The notes: a model not told the origin generated them from the sequence alone. Counted from the stretch's first letter, positions 1-14,181 are shown. The stretch: DNA of 64,000 nucleotides from Hybos culiciformis (GCA_964007475.1 OZ023273.1:71959842-72023841); one strand, 5' to 3'. Translations and numbers: made by a program.

Positions 1-79
1 GTTTATTTTTTGCATTGCAAATGTATAGATTGCAACTACGTCTCCCTTAGAAATCAAGACCTACAAGTTGTCTAAGTTA

Positions 80-560
80 TTAAAAATCTGTATAGAGTAC
101 GACGAATCAGAAATCAAATAAGACTTAACAAACTTGCCTTATATGAAACACTACAGTATTGTGAACGACAAATAAGCAGCCAATTGTTAATGACAAGATA
201 CGCCTAATTTTATATTTTTTTTAAACATACGACAAATAAGAAATTAGTTTTCAAATAGAAGAAAAAAATAAAATCAAGTATTTAATACGACAAACAGAAA
301 TTAAAAGTGTCTGAAGTGTAATTTAATAAAAAACTAAAATTTCTCATATAAAAAAATATTAGTTTATCAGGTAAGACAAATAAGAACGATTTTTTTCCCA
401 AATTTTGCGTTTACGATAAAGTCGATACTGACTATCTCGGGATTGGAGGTAGGTATCGTCATATGGATACGTGCAAAAAAAAGATTTAAAATTTTTAGTA
501 TATATGAGCCAATAATATCAAAATCTCAAAAAAGTCAGTTACGACAAATAAGCATTGATG
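80..560. repeat. Word-array repeat, copy 1 (ACGACAAATAAG motif)
   Basis: The 12-mer ACGACAAATAAG occurs exactly at 165-176, 229-240 and 541-552. Close variants lie at 98-110, 286-297 and 371-384. A non-repetitive block at 407-440 (TTTACG..AAAGTC.A.ACT.A.TATCTC) has a recognisable counterpart at 7901-7935, inside a second region built from similar words, so the two are copies of one repeat family. No terminal inverted repeats or reading frame were found here. The short open frame at 443-640 shows no domain. The family is not one I recognise. Confidence 0.55.
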
Positions 561-640
561 GGACGATATGTAGTTTACCTTGCTTAGTAATTATTATTCG
601 TGTTTATTTAAATCGGATTAAAAGAAAGGGGGCCGAATAG

Positions 641-3227
641 TTCAAACGAAATAATTGAAATTTTCCTTAGACAACATAATGTGTAATAAAATTAAGAGAG
701 ATGTAAATGTCAAATATCAATGCTGTAAAGATTATCATGTAAATAATCTATAACCTCAAAATGTAAAATATTGTAAAAACTAAAACTATATCTTAAATAA
801 ACTTGAATTGAAATGAAAAATGTATTTTGTGATAAAAATGTTACCCAGTACACAACATCATCAGGGTTAAAATAAAAAAATGTATTCTGTCTTGTAAATT
901 GTTTATTTTCTTTAAAAAAAAATTCAAATTCTTGATATGAATTAATTATTTTCGTGATCTTAATCAAGTATCATTCATTTGACACATATACGTATAAACC
1001 CCAGAAATTAACTTCAAAACCACTTTAACCCCGCTACTGCAATCTTCTTATAATTGCGGCCAAAATATTTTTGGTTCTTATACGAAAATTAAGGAAACAG
1101 TGTTACAGAATTATTTAAAAATGCTGAAAGAATAATAATTTTGCAAACTAAAAAAATTCAATTTTTTTATTTTTAAGGACCAATTCGTATGAATTTCTTT
1201 TCATCAAAAAAAAAATTCCTTTTTCATAAAAGGAAAGAAAATATTTCAATAATTTTCAACAATTGAATCAGAATATCCTTGATTAATAAAAAAAAATAAT
1301 ATTATTGTTTTAGAATTTCAATGTCGTTAAAACTATGTTTAAGAATTGAAAAGGAAATAAAATATTTGTAAGTGAATGACCGTTCAATAATATTTTGTTG
1401 CAATAGGTTTTGTAAATTTGTAATATATATGAACAACAAATTAATTAATTTCCAATAAAGTGTTGATTGAGTTTAAACTATTATTTTGTTTAAAACAAGA
1501 AAAAGTACATAATATGTAGATCTCAGTTTGAAAATCTAGAAAATACTGAAATCAAATAATCGTATACAAAAGTTATTTTTTGTTAAGTGTATTTTGAATG
1601 AAACAAAAATATGCAAAGAAATGTGCAATACTTCAACAGCTTATCGAAAATTATTGCCTTAACCGTAACTATATATATGTAACTAACCGTCAACCCGTGC
1701 TTAGCAACTGATTTATTTTTGAAACTGGAATTTTTGTTATCAGGTTGATAGAGAATTATAGGACACAGTTGTTTTATAAATTTGGGGTAAGTATCTAAGG
1801 GGAATTAAGATTTATCATTTTTACTTATTCGACACACAAATTGTATAAAAATGAATGAACTTATGATATCCTCTCCTTAAACAAGTTTCCCAACCAAACC
1901 AAATTTGTGTTTTTAAACATTTCCTCTTTTTATGAACCAAATTTAAAAGAAATATGATGATATTTTGAAGTCTTCCCCCAGGACAGGTCCCTGGGTAGGG
2001 GCCAATCAGTTTTAAAATAGCCTATAACGACCCCCGACCTGAGACCAAAGACTTGGTGTAAGATTGTTGAAATAAAATAGCGAGACTCGGAATTTAATTC
2101 ACAGAAACTCCTTTACTTATCTCTCTTAATTAAATTTTTTTTTGTTAACAATAAATCTTATTTTCTTTTATGTTATAAAAATAATTTTTCATATACGTCT
2201 AGTAATTTAATAACTTTTTTAAATAACATGAAAACTTTTTTAAATATGCATAACATAAACTTACTTTATTATTTTATATATGTACTGAATCTTTTATATT
2301 TACAATTTATATATTTAAAGATTGTTTAGCTTTTAAAAATTAAGTATATTATATATACATACACATAACTACAATATTATATAGTCACTGAAATAATAAT
2401 CATATAAATAATATCGCATAATAATAATAAATTTTATTCATTTTATTATAAGTATATAATAAAATTTTGTAAAAATAGTTTACCGCATCCTTTGCGTAAT
2501 TAAAAAGAAAATTTAATTAAATGCCTTCAATTTCATAAATTAAAGACATTTTTGTCACATACTTATCATTAATCTGTGAATTATGGTAAACGTGAGACAA
2601 TTTCAATGTAACATCATTAAAACATAAAAATCAATTAAAAATGAAAATTTTCATTCTCTCTTGTAGTTTATGTACTATACTTTATTTTACCCTCAATATA
2701 AGTATTATGTATACATAATTGATATTTATGTATTCATATTGTATACACAGTTTGTATTATGCATATATGTACTTAAAATATACAATATTAAGAAAATGAC
2801 ATCTCCAATTCACCAATTCCCCATATTTAATTTTTCCCTCCATTCGACACAGATTGATTGAAATTTTCTTCTTATAATATATACATATATATATAAAAAT
2901 ATTTAATTATACAAGACAAGAGCATTAAAATAATTTCTGGATTTTTATGTACATAGTATACATATATACAAATTTTTTTTGAAATAGCCACCATATTAAA
3001 TATTACTTGCTATACCTGTTCTTGATGAAAATAAATGTTTGCAAAGAAATTTTATAGTTAGTTTTAATTCAGGTCGGCAAGTCTCGCAGAAATATGGCGT
3101 AGAGAGAATATATTTCTATCGTTATTTATTAAATTAAATACACATTTACATACACAAAATACACATACACAAAATTAAAATCTAAGTTGACAGAAAAAAT
3201 TCCTTAACACCTTTGACCTTTTCTGAA
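641..3227. other. AT-rich spacer, no gene seen
   Basis: Very AT-rich DNA with A/T homopolymers and TA-rich runs (especially 2230-2480 and 2660-2960). Short open frames at 710-967 and 2670-2861 have compositional bias only and no recognisable motif. A slightly more GC-rich patch at 1975-2060 has no identified identity. Confidence 0.5.
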
Positions 3228-3599
3228 CAGGCTCAGACGCCGTGGATTTTTTCACGACGACGACTTATCGCGACTGAGCTGTGAAAAACGTGACGACCGC
3301 GCGGCGACGGCCCAGTCAGTCGACTCGAATTTGTTCCCAAAAAAAAAATTTTTTTCCAAAAAAAAAAATGTTTATTCGGAAAAAAAAATTTTTTCGATAC
3401 AAAATTCAAACCAAAAAAAAAAAAAAAATTTTTTTTCCTGATTTTTGAAGCAAATTCTTACGGCGCAACTGATTTTTGAAGCAAATTCTTACGGCGCAAA
3501 TCCACGACCAGCCGCGTAAAATTCAACGACGACGACTAATCGAAAAAAGACGAGGCGCGACGACGGGTCGGCTTATTTTTTTGACGGCGTCCGAGCCTG
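3228..3599. mobile_element. Non-autonomous hAT element (MITE), 372 bp
   Basis: The ends form an imperfect inverted repeat, CAGGCTCAGACGCCGT on the left and CAGGCTCGGACGCCGT as the reverse complement of the right. The element is flanked by a perfect 8-bp direct duplication TTTCTGAA (3220-3227 and 3600-3607). CAGG-type ends with an 8-bp duplication are diagnostic of the hAT superfamily. The arms are rich in CGACGACGAC words and much more GC-rich than the surroundings, with A/T homopolymers in the centre. It has no coding capacity and would need a transposase supplied in trans. Confidence 0.88.
3438..3499. repeat. 31-bp perfect tandem duplication inside the hAT MITE
   Basis: Two adjacent identical 31-bp units (3438-3468 and 3469-3499) start CTGATTTTTGAAGC and end TACGGCGCAA. 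They lie in the centre of the 3228-3599 element, so this is an internal expansion of that copy or family. Confidence 0.9.
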
Positions 3600-3690
3600 T
3601 TTCTGAAGCTAATAAATTATTGTAAACAATTTTTTTTTTAATTTTCAAATAAAACTAATTATAAACACCAATAATGTATTTTTTCATTTA

Positions 3691-4238
3691 GAGCCGTTTG
3701 CACCGATTAAACTTAAATATTTAAGTTGTGGTTAAGTATCAAAGTAACACTTAACTACTTGCACCAAATTTAAAGTTTGGTTTGTGAACTTAAAATTTTA
3801 AGTTCTAGTTAAATTCGATATTGGTATGAAAAAAATATTTTATTAGGAACAAATACCTACAAAAATTACTATCTATTCTAAACCTAAAATTACTACAAAA
3901 CATTTTTTTGTTGACATCAAATTAAATTTTTTTTTCTATGTCAAATTTGGACATTTGTTTTTTTTTATTTTATATGACCATGACCCATCTTACCTTCATA
4001 TTTTTATTAACAATAATTTTTTGGATTTTTTTTTAAATTAATTTGTGTAATTTCAACCAAATTTTAACCCAAAATACAAAAAAATTATTTATTTATTTTT
4101 GGAAATATTAATTATTTTTTAATTTGACAGGGAAATTCATAATTTTTTCAAAGCAACTTACTTAAATTTAAGTTTAACTTAAATTTAAATAGAACTTAGT
4201 TAAGTGTAACTTTTAAGTTTAATCGGTGCAAACGGCCC
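3691..4238. mobile_element. PIF/Harbinger-like MITE, 548 bp
   Basis: The ends are inverted repeats of about 25 bp containing GCCGTTTGCACCGATTAAAC, and the flanks carry a 3-bp TTA duplication (3688-3690 and 4239-4241). A GG(G)CC..TTTGCACC end with a TTA/TWA duplication is typical of PIF/Harbinger-derived MITEs. The subterminal DNA on both sides is made of AACTTAAAT and TTAAGTT words. No transposase is present. Confidence 0.82.
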
Positions 4239-4384
4239 TTAACTATAATTATCCAAAGTTGAAAAAAAAATCATTACACTCTCTTTAAAAAGATAATTTT
4301 GCTTCAATTAATTTTTAGTCAGTAGTGAACTTAAATAGTACACATTTCATAGCCTGCACTGAGTTAAGTATCTTTCATATAACA

Positions 4385-5260
4385 CAGTGGTGCCCAATCT
4401 TTTATAGCCACGGACCATTTCAAAAAACCATCAGAGGGTTCGGGGCCAAATTTAAAAAAAATAATTCTTTCAACCTAGCCCTACCTATTACAAATAAATG
4501 GCATATTTTTGGATATTTTAAAAAAATTTATTGAAAACATTAAAAAAAAAAATTTCATTATCAATTTTAGAGGTTTTATATCCGTTTTTCCACTAACTGA
4601 AATTATGAAGAAAAAGTATTATTGTTTAATTTAAAAAGAAAAAATATTAATTTGTTGTTTAGGATTTATTACCATCCTTATCTTTAAACAAATTGAAATT
4701 TTGTATGTAATCATAAATATTGTAAAGAAAATCATGGAATAAAATTAAAATTGAATAATTATTATCAATTTTACGCTTCTTGTTCATTGTGGTGATTTTA
4801 GTTCACTATATTTCAGTTAAAATATAAACACTTCACAACTATGTTAATTTTAATGTGCCAATTTATATTATATTTTTTGGAAAAGTAAGTCGCAAGTCGT
4901 TTTGAATTCAATGGACATCCAAGCTTTGAATGTAAAAAGATAAATAAGCCTTCTATATTTTTCTTATTACTAATTGAAATTATGTATGAATTCACATATG
5001 TATAAAGTAATTCAGTATTCTTGCCAGTTGGCAGCCAAATTAAAAAAAAAATTAATATTTTTTTTATTGTTTAAGAAATATTACTGTACAAAATAAAAAA
5101 TAAATAAAAACAATAATTATAAGAAAACTTTTATTTTATATATTTTTTAAATTCTTAAAAGAAATATATTTTTTGAAAATTTTAAGTAGATGTATTAATA
5201 ATAAAACGGTCCGGATAAAAATGCTTAAGTGGCCCGCGGGCCGTAGTTTGGACACCACTG
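4385..5260. mobile_element. Non-autonomous hAT-like element, 876 bp
   Basis: The left end CAGTGGTGCCCAA pairs with a right end whose reverse complement is CAGTGGTGTCCAAACT. GC-rich subterminal words (CACGGACC; GGCCCGCGGGCC) lie just inside. This end type is common in hAT (Charlie/Tip100-like) elements. The flanks (ATATAACA and TATAAACT) only loosely resemble an 8-bp duplication, so the insertion looks old. The open frames at 4325-4534 and 4813-4995 have no domain. Confidence 0.7.
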
Positions 5261-7585
5261 TATAAACTGTATTTTTACATTATAACTAGTACATTTACAG
5301 TGTAATGCATATAGTGTAATAAATTTTTAATTTATTTTTCTGAAAAAGTAATAATTTTATATTAACGTCACTATTGAATTTATAAGTATCGACACATAAA
5401 TGCATATACATATAAATATTTATATAATATATGTATTTTAAACATTATGTATATAAAATAATTTACAAACGTACATGTAAGATTGAGAATTTAGATTGGA
5501 TGCCAAATTTAATTCTAATATTTTTTTTTATAAATTTAAACCTTGAAGATGAGTTTCGAAAATAATTTTTGTTTTTATTACATAAAAAAAAAAAAAACTA
5601 ATAATAAAAGATTATGTCTTATCTGATTCAAGAAAAAGGAAAATTTTATATTTTATTTTATATATTGTATATATACAGATATTTTTTATTTTATTTTTTT
5701 TTTGACATAAATAATAATAATTTCCCTTGTCAAAAATACTAAAAAAAAAACAAAATTTAATGAAGTATAACTTTGATAGATGAGACAATTTTATCGTAAA
5801 TGAGAAATTTCTGATTATTTAATTTGAAAACAAGACCTAAAGATTTGTTTTCTTTTTTTACTTTTTTTGTTTTACATTTTTTTTGAGTAGGTATAAAAAA
5901 TTTGCCTAAAATATTAGAGTGGACTTTCTTGTATTTGTTTATTTGTTTGTTTTTCAAATTAAAAAGAAATCCTTGGTCTTAATTCATGCCTAAAGTATAA
6001 AAATTATTATTTAAGGAACGTCGAATATTTTAACATTTTAAAAGTTTGAGTTGTTTGGCATCTAGCATACAATTTTTAATTGACAATTCGTTAAAACTAC
6101 ATTTTAATGCGTGTTTGGGACGTAGGTTAAAGTTGTATTATAATTAATTAATATAATTTTCTATAAATGTAAAAATTATCATCACCCTAAGTATGTACAC
6201 ATATAGGTACCCAATAAAGATACTTATATAAATATATAATATACAAAAAAATTTGAATAAAAAAAATCTATAATAATTAGGTATCATATCTTTTTTTGAA
6301 TGATTAAGGTTCATAACCCCTATGATGCCTTCTTAATCTAAAGTGAAAACATTATTCCATCAGATTTAAATAAAATATTCATTCGATTTTTTTGCCGATG
6401 ATTTTAAAATAAAAACACTACTATACATTTTGAATCATTTTTTTTTCGGATTAGAAATATATTTTAAACTCAGATATAAATTAAATCTTAAAAGAATATG
6501 AAGAAGAAAAAAAATGTATCCTAAAATTTTTAAACTTGTAATTCAATCGAAACGCTTTTTAATTTCAACTCTCATGAAAATTAATAAACTTTAAAAATAA
6601 ATTTGTGATTTTAGGTACAAGAATTTTTTTAATTAAATCTTTAGCTTTTATAATTTTATAATCGCAATATTTTGAATTGAATTTAGAGTTTAATAATATT
6701 AATGTGAAAAAAAATAAAAATAATTAATTTAATTTTTTTTTTTTTATTTATTTATTTATTTTTTCCTTTTTAATCTTATTTGAATCGAATTTAGCCATAA
6801 AAATATAAATTTCGAAATTTATCCCCTTATTTTAAAATTTCGAAATTTGTAATTGAGCCCTGGCATAACAGTTGAGGGCCTTTCAACATCCAGTTTTTAA
6901 ATAGTCTTGTCGGGTCCAACGTCGGGTCCAACCGGCTTCTAAGGTAGCCCTCCCGTCGGAGCCTCGGATCAAAATTTCTAATATTCTATAACCATCTCGG
7001 ATCCCAATGCTACTTAAGTTCAAAATTTGGACCAAATCAGTGGCGTGATTTCGGAATCAGTGGAACCATGGATGGAACCGTGGAACCAGAAAAATGTTTA
7101 CATTATGTTGCATTGTCATCCATTTCTGACCTATGCTCCAATTTTCAAGCCTCTATCTCATCTAGAAGTGTCTGAAAAATTGATTACAAAATTTGTACCG
7201 GACAACAAAGTGAACTAATAAAAACATTTTAAATTTTAATAAACATATAAATAAACAAATAAAGACAATAATTGTTCTCTAACTAAGTCCATAGTATTCT
7301 GTTTTTCATGCTTAAATACAAATGAGAGCTCGTTCACACACCTGGAATTTTTGACAAATAAATAAAATATCGTCGCCCCGAAATTATTTTGTTGTATATC
7401 CCAAAAACCTAGTTTTGGGAAATCGACTTTAAAGTTTGAATGTAAATATAAAAAAAACTGGGCGAAAAACATATACTTTTTTTGTTTTTTGGTGAAAACT
7501 AAAACCTTAAACTACATTTTAAGATCGAAAAAAGAAGTCCTTTAGAGTTCCAATTCCGAGCTACCTCAACTTTTATTCAAAAGTA
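5261..7585. other. AT-rich spacer, no gene seen
   Basis: AT-rich with long homopolymers. The patch 6860-7080 is less AT-rich and contains short direct repeats (CGTCGGGTCCAAC-like at 6907-6930; TGGAACC repeated at 7060-7088). It does not encode a recognisable protein; the 63-codon frame at 7027-7218 has no known domain. Confidence 0.45.
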
Positions 7586-8055
7586 TCTTGCCGTAAGCGC
7601 CACTATTGCATGCGTTTCTACCACCTCTTTGCACGTACAACATTTTTTAAAACACTTACGGCACAATAATTCTTAAAAAATAAACCATAATATTAAAATT
7701 TTTACACATACGTCGTAATAATTGCTGCAAAAATTCGCAATATAGCATTTTATAAGGACATACGGCACAATAATAGAAATTTTGGCGTATGCGACAGTAT
7801 AATATTTCCTACTTTGTTTGTTTATTTTGTATGAGAATTTGCCGTATATCCAAAAATTTGGTTCATACGGTATTATAGGAGCAAAAAATTTCAATTTTAT
7901 GGCATTTACGTCAAAGTCAACACTCAATATCTCAGAAACTAATAGAGATAGGATGATTCCGATTGGACAGTTTGATAGAGCTTGAAAAATTATAAGCCTC
8001 TGCATACTCAACTCATTTTTTGTCATTTTGTCATGTACGACAGTATAATTGCCGG
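7586..8055. repeat. Word-array repeat, copy 2 (TACGGCACAATAAT motif)
   Basis: The word recurs as TACGGCACAATAAT (7657-7670 and 7761-7774), with variants TACGTCGTAATAAT (7709-7722), TATGCGACAGTATAAT (7788-7803) and TGTACGACAGTATAAT (8034-8049). Inverted versions (GCCGTA, 7590 and 7842) are also present. The block at 7901-7935 aligns with 407-440. The 117-codon minus-strand frame 7673-8026 spans the array and shows no domain, so I treat it as chance. Confidence 0.55.
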
Positions 8056-10625
8056 GCGACGATATGTGCCAAAAATAATTTAAGTTTAAATATATTTTTG
8101 TTCATGATATTTGCTGTTAATTTTTGTTTACACATAAATTGACAGTCTAAATAAAACTAAATATTTTCTTTCTTTTCTTTAACATAAACAAACAGTGCCA
8201 AGTAATTAAAAATATAGTTTTCTCGGTCATTGTACTGTAAAATTATAATAGGTATTATAGGTATGTTATAAGAACTCTGGATGAAATGTTTTGAAATGTT
8301 ATCTGAACGTTAAAACTAACTTTTATACTCAAAATTATCCTTGGGGCCTGTAAACTGCCTTTTTTCATACTAAATGTTACTTTGTAGTCCGTTTTTTTTG
8401 CGCAATTTTGAGGAAAAATAAAAAAAAAATTAAAAAAATTTCAAGTTTTTACAGATTTAGTGTAAAGGAACTAATCGTTAAATTTACAAAGCCATCAAAG
8501 GATTCACTTTATTGAAATGTATATAAAAAGAGACTGTCGATTAAGAAGAATCATTGTTTCATGTTAATAAATAATTGATTCGGGAGTTAAATAAATTAAC
8601 TAATCGTTTCTTATTTAATTCAGTTCAATTACAATTATCGTTTAGTTTAGTTTTTGAAAATTATTCTAGTCATGAAACGCAATATCTATTGATGAAGCTG
8701 TTTATATTTATTTTTATTTTTTATATAAAAAATTGGATATTATAGGAAAAGTTCAAGATAAAAAGTAATATAATAATAATAAATGGGCTTTGGTTGTTTT
8801 TTTTTTTTCTTTCTTTTTTTTCAAAAAAATATCTGCAATAATTATCTGACACTTGAATCAAAGAGAAGAAATTTTATTTCCGACCCAGTAAAAAATTATT
8901 ATTATTTTTCCTTATTTTTTAGTTTTTTTTTTGTTTTTGATACATATTATAACTATAAACAAAATATGCCATCAAAAAATTTTATTGAGAAAATTTTATG
9001 TTTTTCAGGATTTGTGAAAATAAAAAAAAAAAAAACCAGAGAAATAAAGTCCATGACCTAACATAAAAATTTCCATTGTAATTATTATTATCTAATCATA
9101 AAGAAAAAAAATTCTCTTGATAAAATTACTATTTTATTTAATTTTATTTATTTAGTTTAGTTTTCTAGTTCCTATGGGTTTAGTATATAATTAACTATCT
9201 TTTAAATACTTAATCAATTGAAATTTGCTTTAATAATAGAATAAATTTGTTTTTTAAATGTATGTATTGATGTTATTTTCTTTCTTTTAATCATGTGACA
9301 ATTCAATGAATATATAGCTTTAGCTTTAGACCATGTGTTCTGATTTTCGCTGAACTGTTCAGATTTTTCGGCTTGTTCAGATTTTGTTTTGATTTTTGAT
9401 TTTAGAAAAAATAATTTAAAAAAAATAATCAATTTGTATTCACTTTCATCAACTTGCCACAGAATACACATATTATATTTATTTTGTTCTACAATTCTTC
9501 TTAACATTTCTGGCTCAAAGCTGATATAATTGTAAAACTCAATAGAATAAAAATAAAAATTATGTTTTACAAAAAATTGACGTTTAAGTGTAATATGGTT
9601 TTGTACTTTTTTTTTTTTTGTTTTTTAGTTGTTCAGATTTTAGCAAAAAAAATTATAGTCACTTTACTTTATAGACATACAATCAGAATATTTTTTGTTT
9701 TTTCATATCTTTGCAAAAATCTAATCGAAATGAGAAAATGTTTCTTAACGTGTATCCATGAACATAACGCATAAATTTATCTCTCACATAGATATTTTCG
9801 GTACAAGTTGTTCTTCATCTTGAAGACGATTACCCACACATTATTAAAATTTTTTGTTGAATTTTCATCCATTTTAATGATTTCTGCGATCTCCTCAGTT
9901 TCCAGGAGGATTAATATTCAAAAGGAGGCGTCAAAATTGTGTTTTAAATGTTTATTGTACTTTTTAGCGTTAACTTTTTCTCATTTATTTTATATATATT
10001 TTCTGTGCTATTTATTTTTTACAAATATCATTAAATTGTGTTTTGAAGTCTAATTTTTTTTTTGAATAACTCTTCCCAGATATGTCATTTCATCAACAAT
10101 TTATATATTCTTATAATCTATTTTTTAACGTTAATTTAATTCGTACCATTGATACTCTTAGTCCTTTTCTGTCCTCAACTAAAGTTCACTCATCCGAAAC
10201 CAGAGGCTTAGTTCTTCTAGTTCTGAATTAATATTCTGCATACACTTGGGGGTGGGGTTAATTGTTAATCGTAAGAACAAACCCCGCTAAAAAGTAAGAA
10301 ATGAATTAATAAATTAAGAAATTACAGTATTAGAGTATGAATGAGTGGAATTGTTTTATGAATAAGAATATTAAAATAGTAAAATTAAATATAATGATCA
10401 TTAGAGTTTTAAGATCGGTTTTGGTCAGGTAAGAATTCAATAGAGAATTTTTATAACAAATAAAAAAGTTGAAATCTGAACCAAAATGTATTTTTAAACA
10501 AAATGGCACACATCGAATGCTACTGAAGATACGTGGCAACAGATAGTACCAATGAACTATACACACTCATCTTTTACTTCTCCTGTTTAACATATACCAA
10601 CAAGTCGTCCGCAAACAAAACCAGT

Positions 10626-10653
10626 TTCGCAAAAGTCAATTCGCAAAAGTCAA
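10626..10653. repeat. 14-bp tandem duplication
   Basis: TTCGCAAAAGTCAA occurs twice, back to back (10626-10639 and 10640-10653). It is isolated, with no surrounding element seen. Confidence 0.9.
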
Positions 10654-11805
10654 TTCTAGTCATTGACATATAATATAAGACATAATAAGAATATTATAAC
10701 TGCGTTTTCTGCAATAAAGTTAATTTTTGTTTGTTGCTTTATTTCCCTTTAAAATATTTTCTAAAACACACACTTAAATGGCAAAAAAAAACCCCCAAAA
10801 TAATACATATTTCATACATTTGATATATTTTTGTTAAAAAATGAAAATTTTTTTTAAAGTGTTCGACATTTAAAACTACATACATTAGAAATATTGTGTA
10901 CAGAATTTTCATTGACGTCTTTTTTGTTTCATAAGATACATACCTACCTACACACATAAGTGCGAAAATGACTTAAAAAAAAGCAACAAGTGAAGCAATA
11001 AGTTTTTAATTTTATTAAAAAAATTTTAATTGAAGAAAAGGTAATAATTATCAAAAAAAGCTCTTTCTATACCACTTGAATTTTTTTTCCATATAAGGAA
11101 ATACTGAATCGGGCTCAAAACCCTAAAACTTAAAATATTGCATTAAAAATAAAAAAAAATTCTCTTAAAATTTTCTTTGTTCTAAAGAAAATACAAAAAT
11201 GTGTCCTTAATTTCCCTATGTAGAATATTTTTTTTTTAATTTCCAATAAAATTATTTAATTTCCAATGAAATCACTGGAAATTTGAATTGATAGAATTTA
11301 AAAAACATTTTAAAATAATGGAAAAAGGAAATTGTTTCTCATTTTTTATAGTTATATTTAAAAAAACGAAAAAAACTATTTTTATTATGAATTTTCTTTT
11401 TTCTTTCTTTTTTTTTGTAACAAAAACACTTTAAAATAAACTCTTAATTTCCCCCATAATCGCATAAATAGAAAAGCTTTTTTTTTCTCTCTCTCTCTCT
11501 CTCGTTCTCTTTTTCTACATAAAAAATCTCAAATCATTTTCAGCACAGTGTAGAAAAAAAAAATCATTAAAACAAGTAAAATAAAAAAAAATAAAAAAAA
11601 TAAATTTTTCTTCAAAAAGAAAATGCCCTGAAAATTGAAAAAAAAAAAAAATCCCTTTCACATTTTTCTCAAGAAAATTATGAAAAATCAGTTGTTCATT
11701 TGCAATCGCTACGTTTAGAACTTCAAAAAATAAAAACGGTGAAAATTTTCGTTTTTTTTTTTTGCATAACGTTAATTTATTTTCCATTTGACGGGAAGCA
11801 AAAAA

Positions 11806-11819
11806 CCCCCCCCCCCCCC
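11806..11819. repeat. Poly-C homopolymer (14 C)
   Basis: An uninterrupted run of 14 cytosines follows five A residues and precedes GG. G/C homopolymers of this length are rare in such AT-rich DNA, and the exact length is prone to sequencing error. Confidence 0.85.
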
Positions 11820-14181
11820 GGTTTTTAATGTCATCAAAATTATTTACAATTTCCCCCACAACATATGAAATTAAAATAAAAAAAAAAAATAAAAATTAAC
11901 AATTAACGGTAATATTTCGTGACTGCGTGAAAATTTTTTAACATAAAAAAAAAATTTATTACATCTTTTTTTTTGTTAAATTTAAATAAAATTTAAATTA
12001 ACTGATAAAAAAATAATAAAATATAAAAATAACTTAAGATTATTATTTCTATCGCAGATATTTTTCATACAAAAAATGTCCTTGAAATAAGAATTTCCTT
12101 ATCAGTGTAATGAAAAAAAAAAATAAAATAAATAATAATAATTTTGATTACAACGAAAAGGAAAAATATCGAAAAAAGATATTTAATTTAAGATAGATTT
12201 GAAAATAAATAAAATTTTTTTTAATGTTAAAAAAAATTATTAGTTTTGACAACTGCAAAAAAAAAAAAAAAACAACAAAAAAATTATGAAAATATTAAAT
12301 TAAAAAATTTTCATTAAAATTGTTAAAATTTAATAATTATTATCACACGGATTTAAAAGCTCTGCTATGAAAGAAGAAAACATGAAAAAAAAAATTTGAG
12401 AAAATTTATCTCAATTTTTTTTTTACATATTTCTTTTTTTTTATCAAATTTTTTATTTTTGACAAATTTTGACATAAAAAATTTTATATGAAATAAAAGT
12501 TTTCCTTTTTGTGTTAGAAATGAATAATTTTTTTTTTTTATATTTTTAAAAGAAAGGATATAATTTTTGTCTTTCGAAAAATTTTCTTTTTTTTCTTATG
12601 TTTTATTTTCGAAACAAACAAAAAAAAAGAATAAATAAATAAATTTTGAGAGAAATAATATGGCAATTAAAATGTTAAATAAAAATTATTTAAAGAATTT
12701 TTGTTAAGGAATTTCCTTACAAAAAATATTTCTGTTTTTTTTTTGTCCTTTAAAAGACTGACAGAAAATGAAGAGAAGATAGATAATAATAATAATATGT
12801 ATTTAAAACCAAAAGAATGTTGAAAAAAAAATTATGTACAAAAAAAATTAACAGAACTTTAAAAGTTTAACTTGATTTAGAAAAATAATGACGAAAATTT
12901 CCCTTAAATTAAAAATAATAATTATTTTTGGTGGAATTTTTATTGATTATTTATTTTTGTTTTCGTATGAAGAAGAAAAGAAAATAATTTTAATTTTTTT
13001 TTTCATTTTATTTTTATCTTCTTATGAAAAAGAAAAAATCATTTTATTAATGCGCATAGATTAGTCGACTATTTTACAATCACTAAGTCGGATTAATGGT
13101 TTTGATAAAGTTTTATAGAAGTTATTTCATCTTTATTCAATTTATGAGAATTCTACTTTTCGTTTCATTTTTGGTTTCATGATGAATTAGACGACGAAAT
13201 TTAGTTTATTTTTTAATTCTTTTAATGATTCTGAAAGTTATGAACTTGCATTGAATCAAATTTCAGCATAAAGTGGGAACCGAACATCGAATATGTCACA
13301 GAATGATGACAAAATATATGCTTACCATTACCATCACCTCAATGACGGTTTGAACAAATTTGGTTTTAAAATGTTAATAAAATAAGTGAAATTTCTGAAT
13401 AAAAATTCTAAAATTCCTTTAGTTACAGTAAATTCTTCTAATATGTAGTTAATAATAAAACTTCCGTGATATAATTTCACTGATTTTCATTTTTTTTATA
13501 ATTTTGTTAATATTAGGTACTAAGTAAAAATATAAATCAACTTCAGATCACAGTAAATTTCTATACTTTAAATTGGTTTAATAATAGAAAAAAAAACCTA
13601 ATTGTATACCATTATTTTGTTTAATTTCAATGAATTTTTATTTAAGCTCTATTACTGCTGCATCTATTGTAGGAAATTTTTAACATCGACAGAAAGTAAA
13701 AAAATGTATATGCCCAATCTGTGGGTTTTCCCACAAAAATATATCTTCTTTCAAATACTTCTTTTTCGTTATAAATAGGTTCCATTAAACATTTGCTTCA
13801 AAAATTATATTATATATCTTCAACCTTTCTAGATTAGAAATTTGGTTTAATTTGCAACGCAGTATACAGAAAAAGCTGCAAATTAAATCTAAAACTTAAT
13901 ATACTGCACAATAAGGATAAAAGTGCAGGAAGCGCAGGTCAAATTGAATCCTATGACTTAAGTAATATTAAGCCGTAGCTCGTACTTTACTTTTTAATAT
14001 GTCTTTTAAAAAATTGGACACATTTTGAATAAAAAAGTATTTTTTTCATTTATTTTTTATTACATAAAAAAAAAAAATTAAAAAAAATTATGGTTAAAAA
14101 AAAAATTAGACTATTTATTATTGTGTTAATAATATAGCAAGATTTTGAACACTTTCAATCACACAATAACGTAGTTTTAAT

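Larger units (their letters stand above)
8056..14181. other. Long AT-rich spacer with simple repeats
   Basis: No gene or inverted-repeat element was recognised. Contents are a CT microsatellite (11487-11503), a 14-base C run (11806-11819), a 14-bp exact tandem duplication (10626-10653), and very dense A/T homopolymers at 11100-13050. Open frames here, such as 11515-11859, are F/K/N-rich translations of homopolymers. The patch 13060-13350 is more complex but was not identified. Confidence 0.5.

Noticed and set aside
7673..8026. 117-codon minus-strand open frame
   Set aside because: Lies within the word-array repeat and has no recognisable motif.
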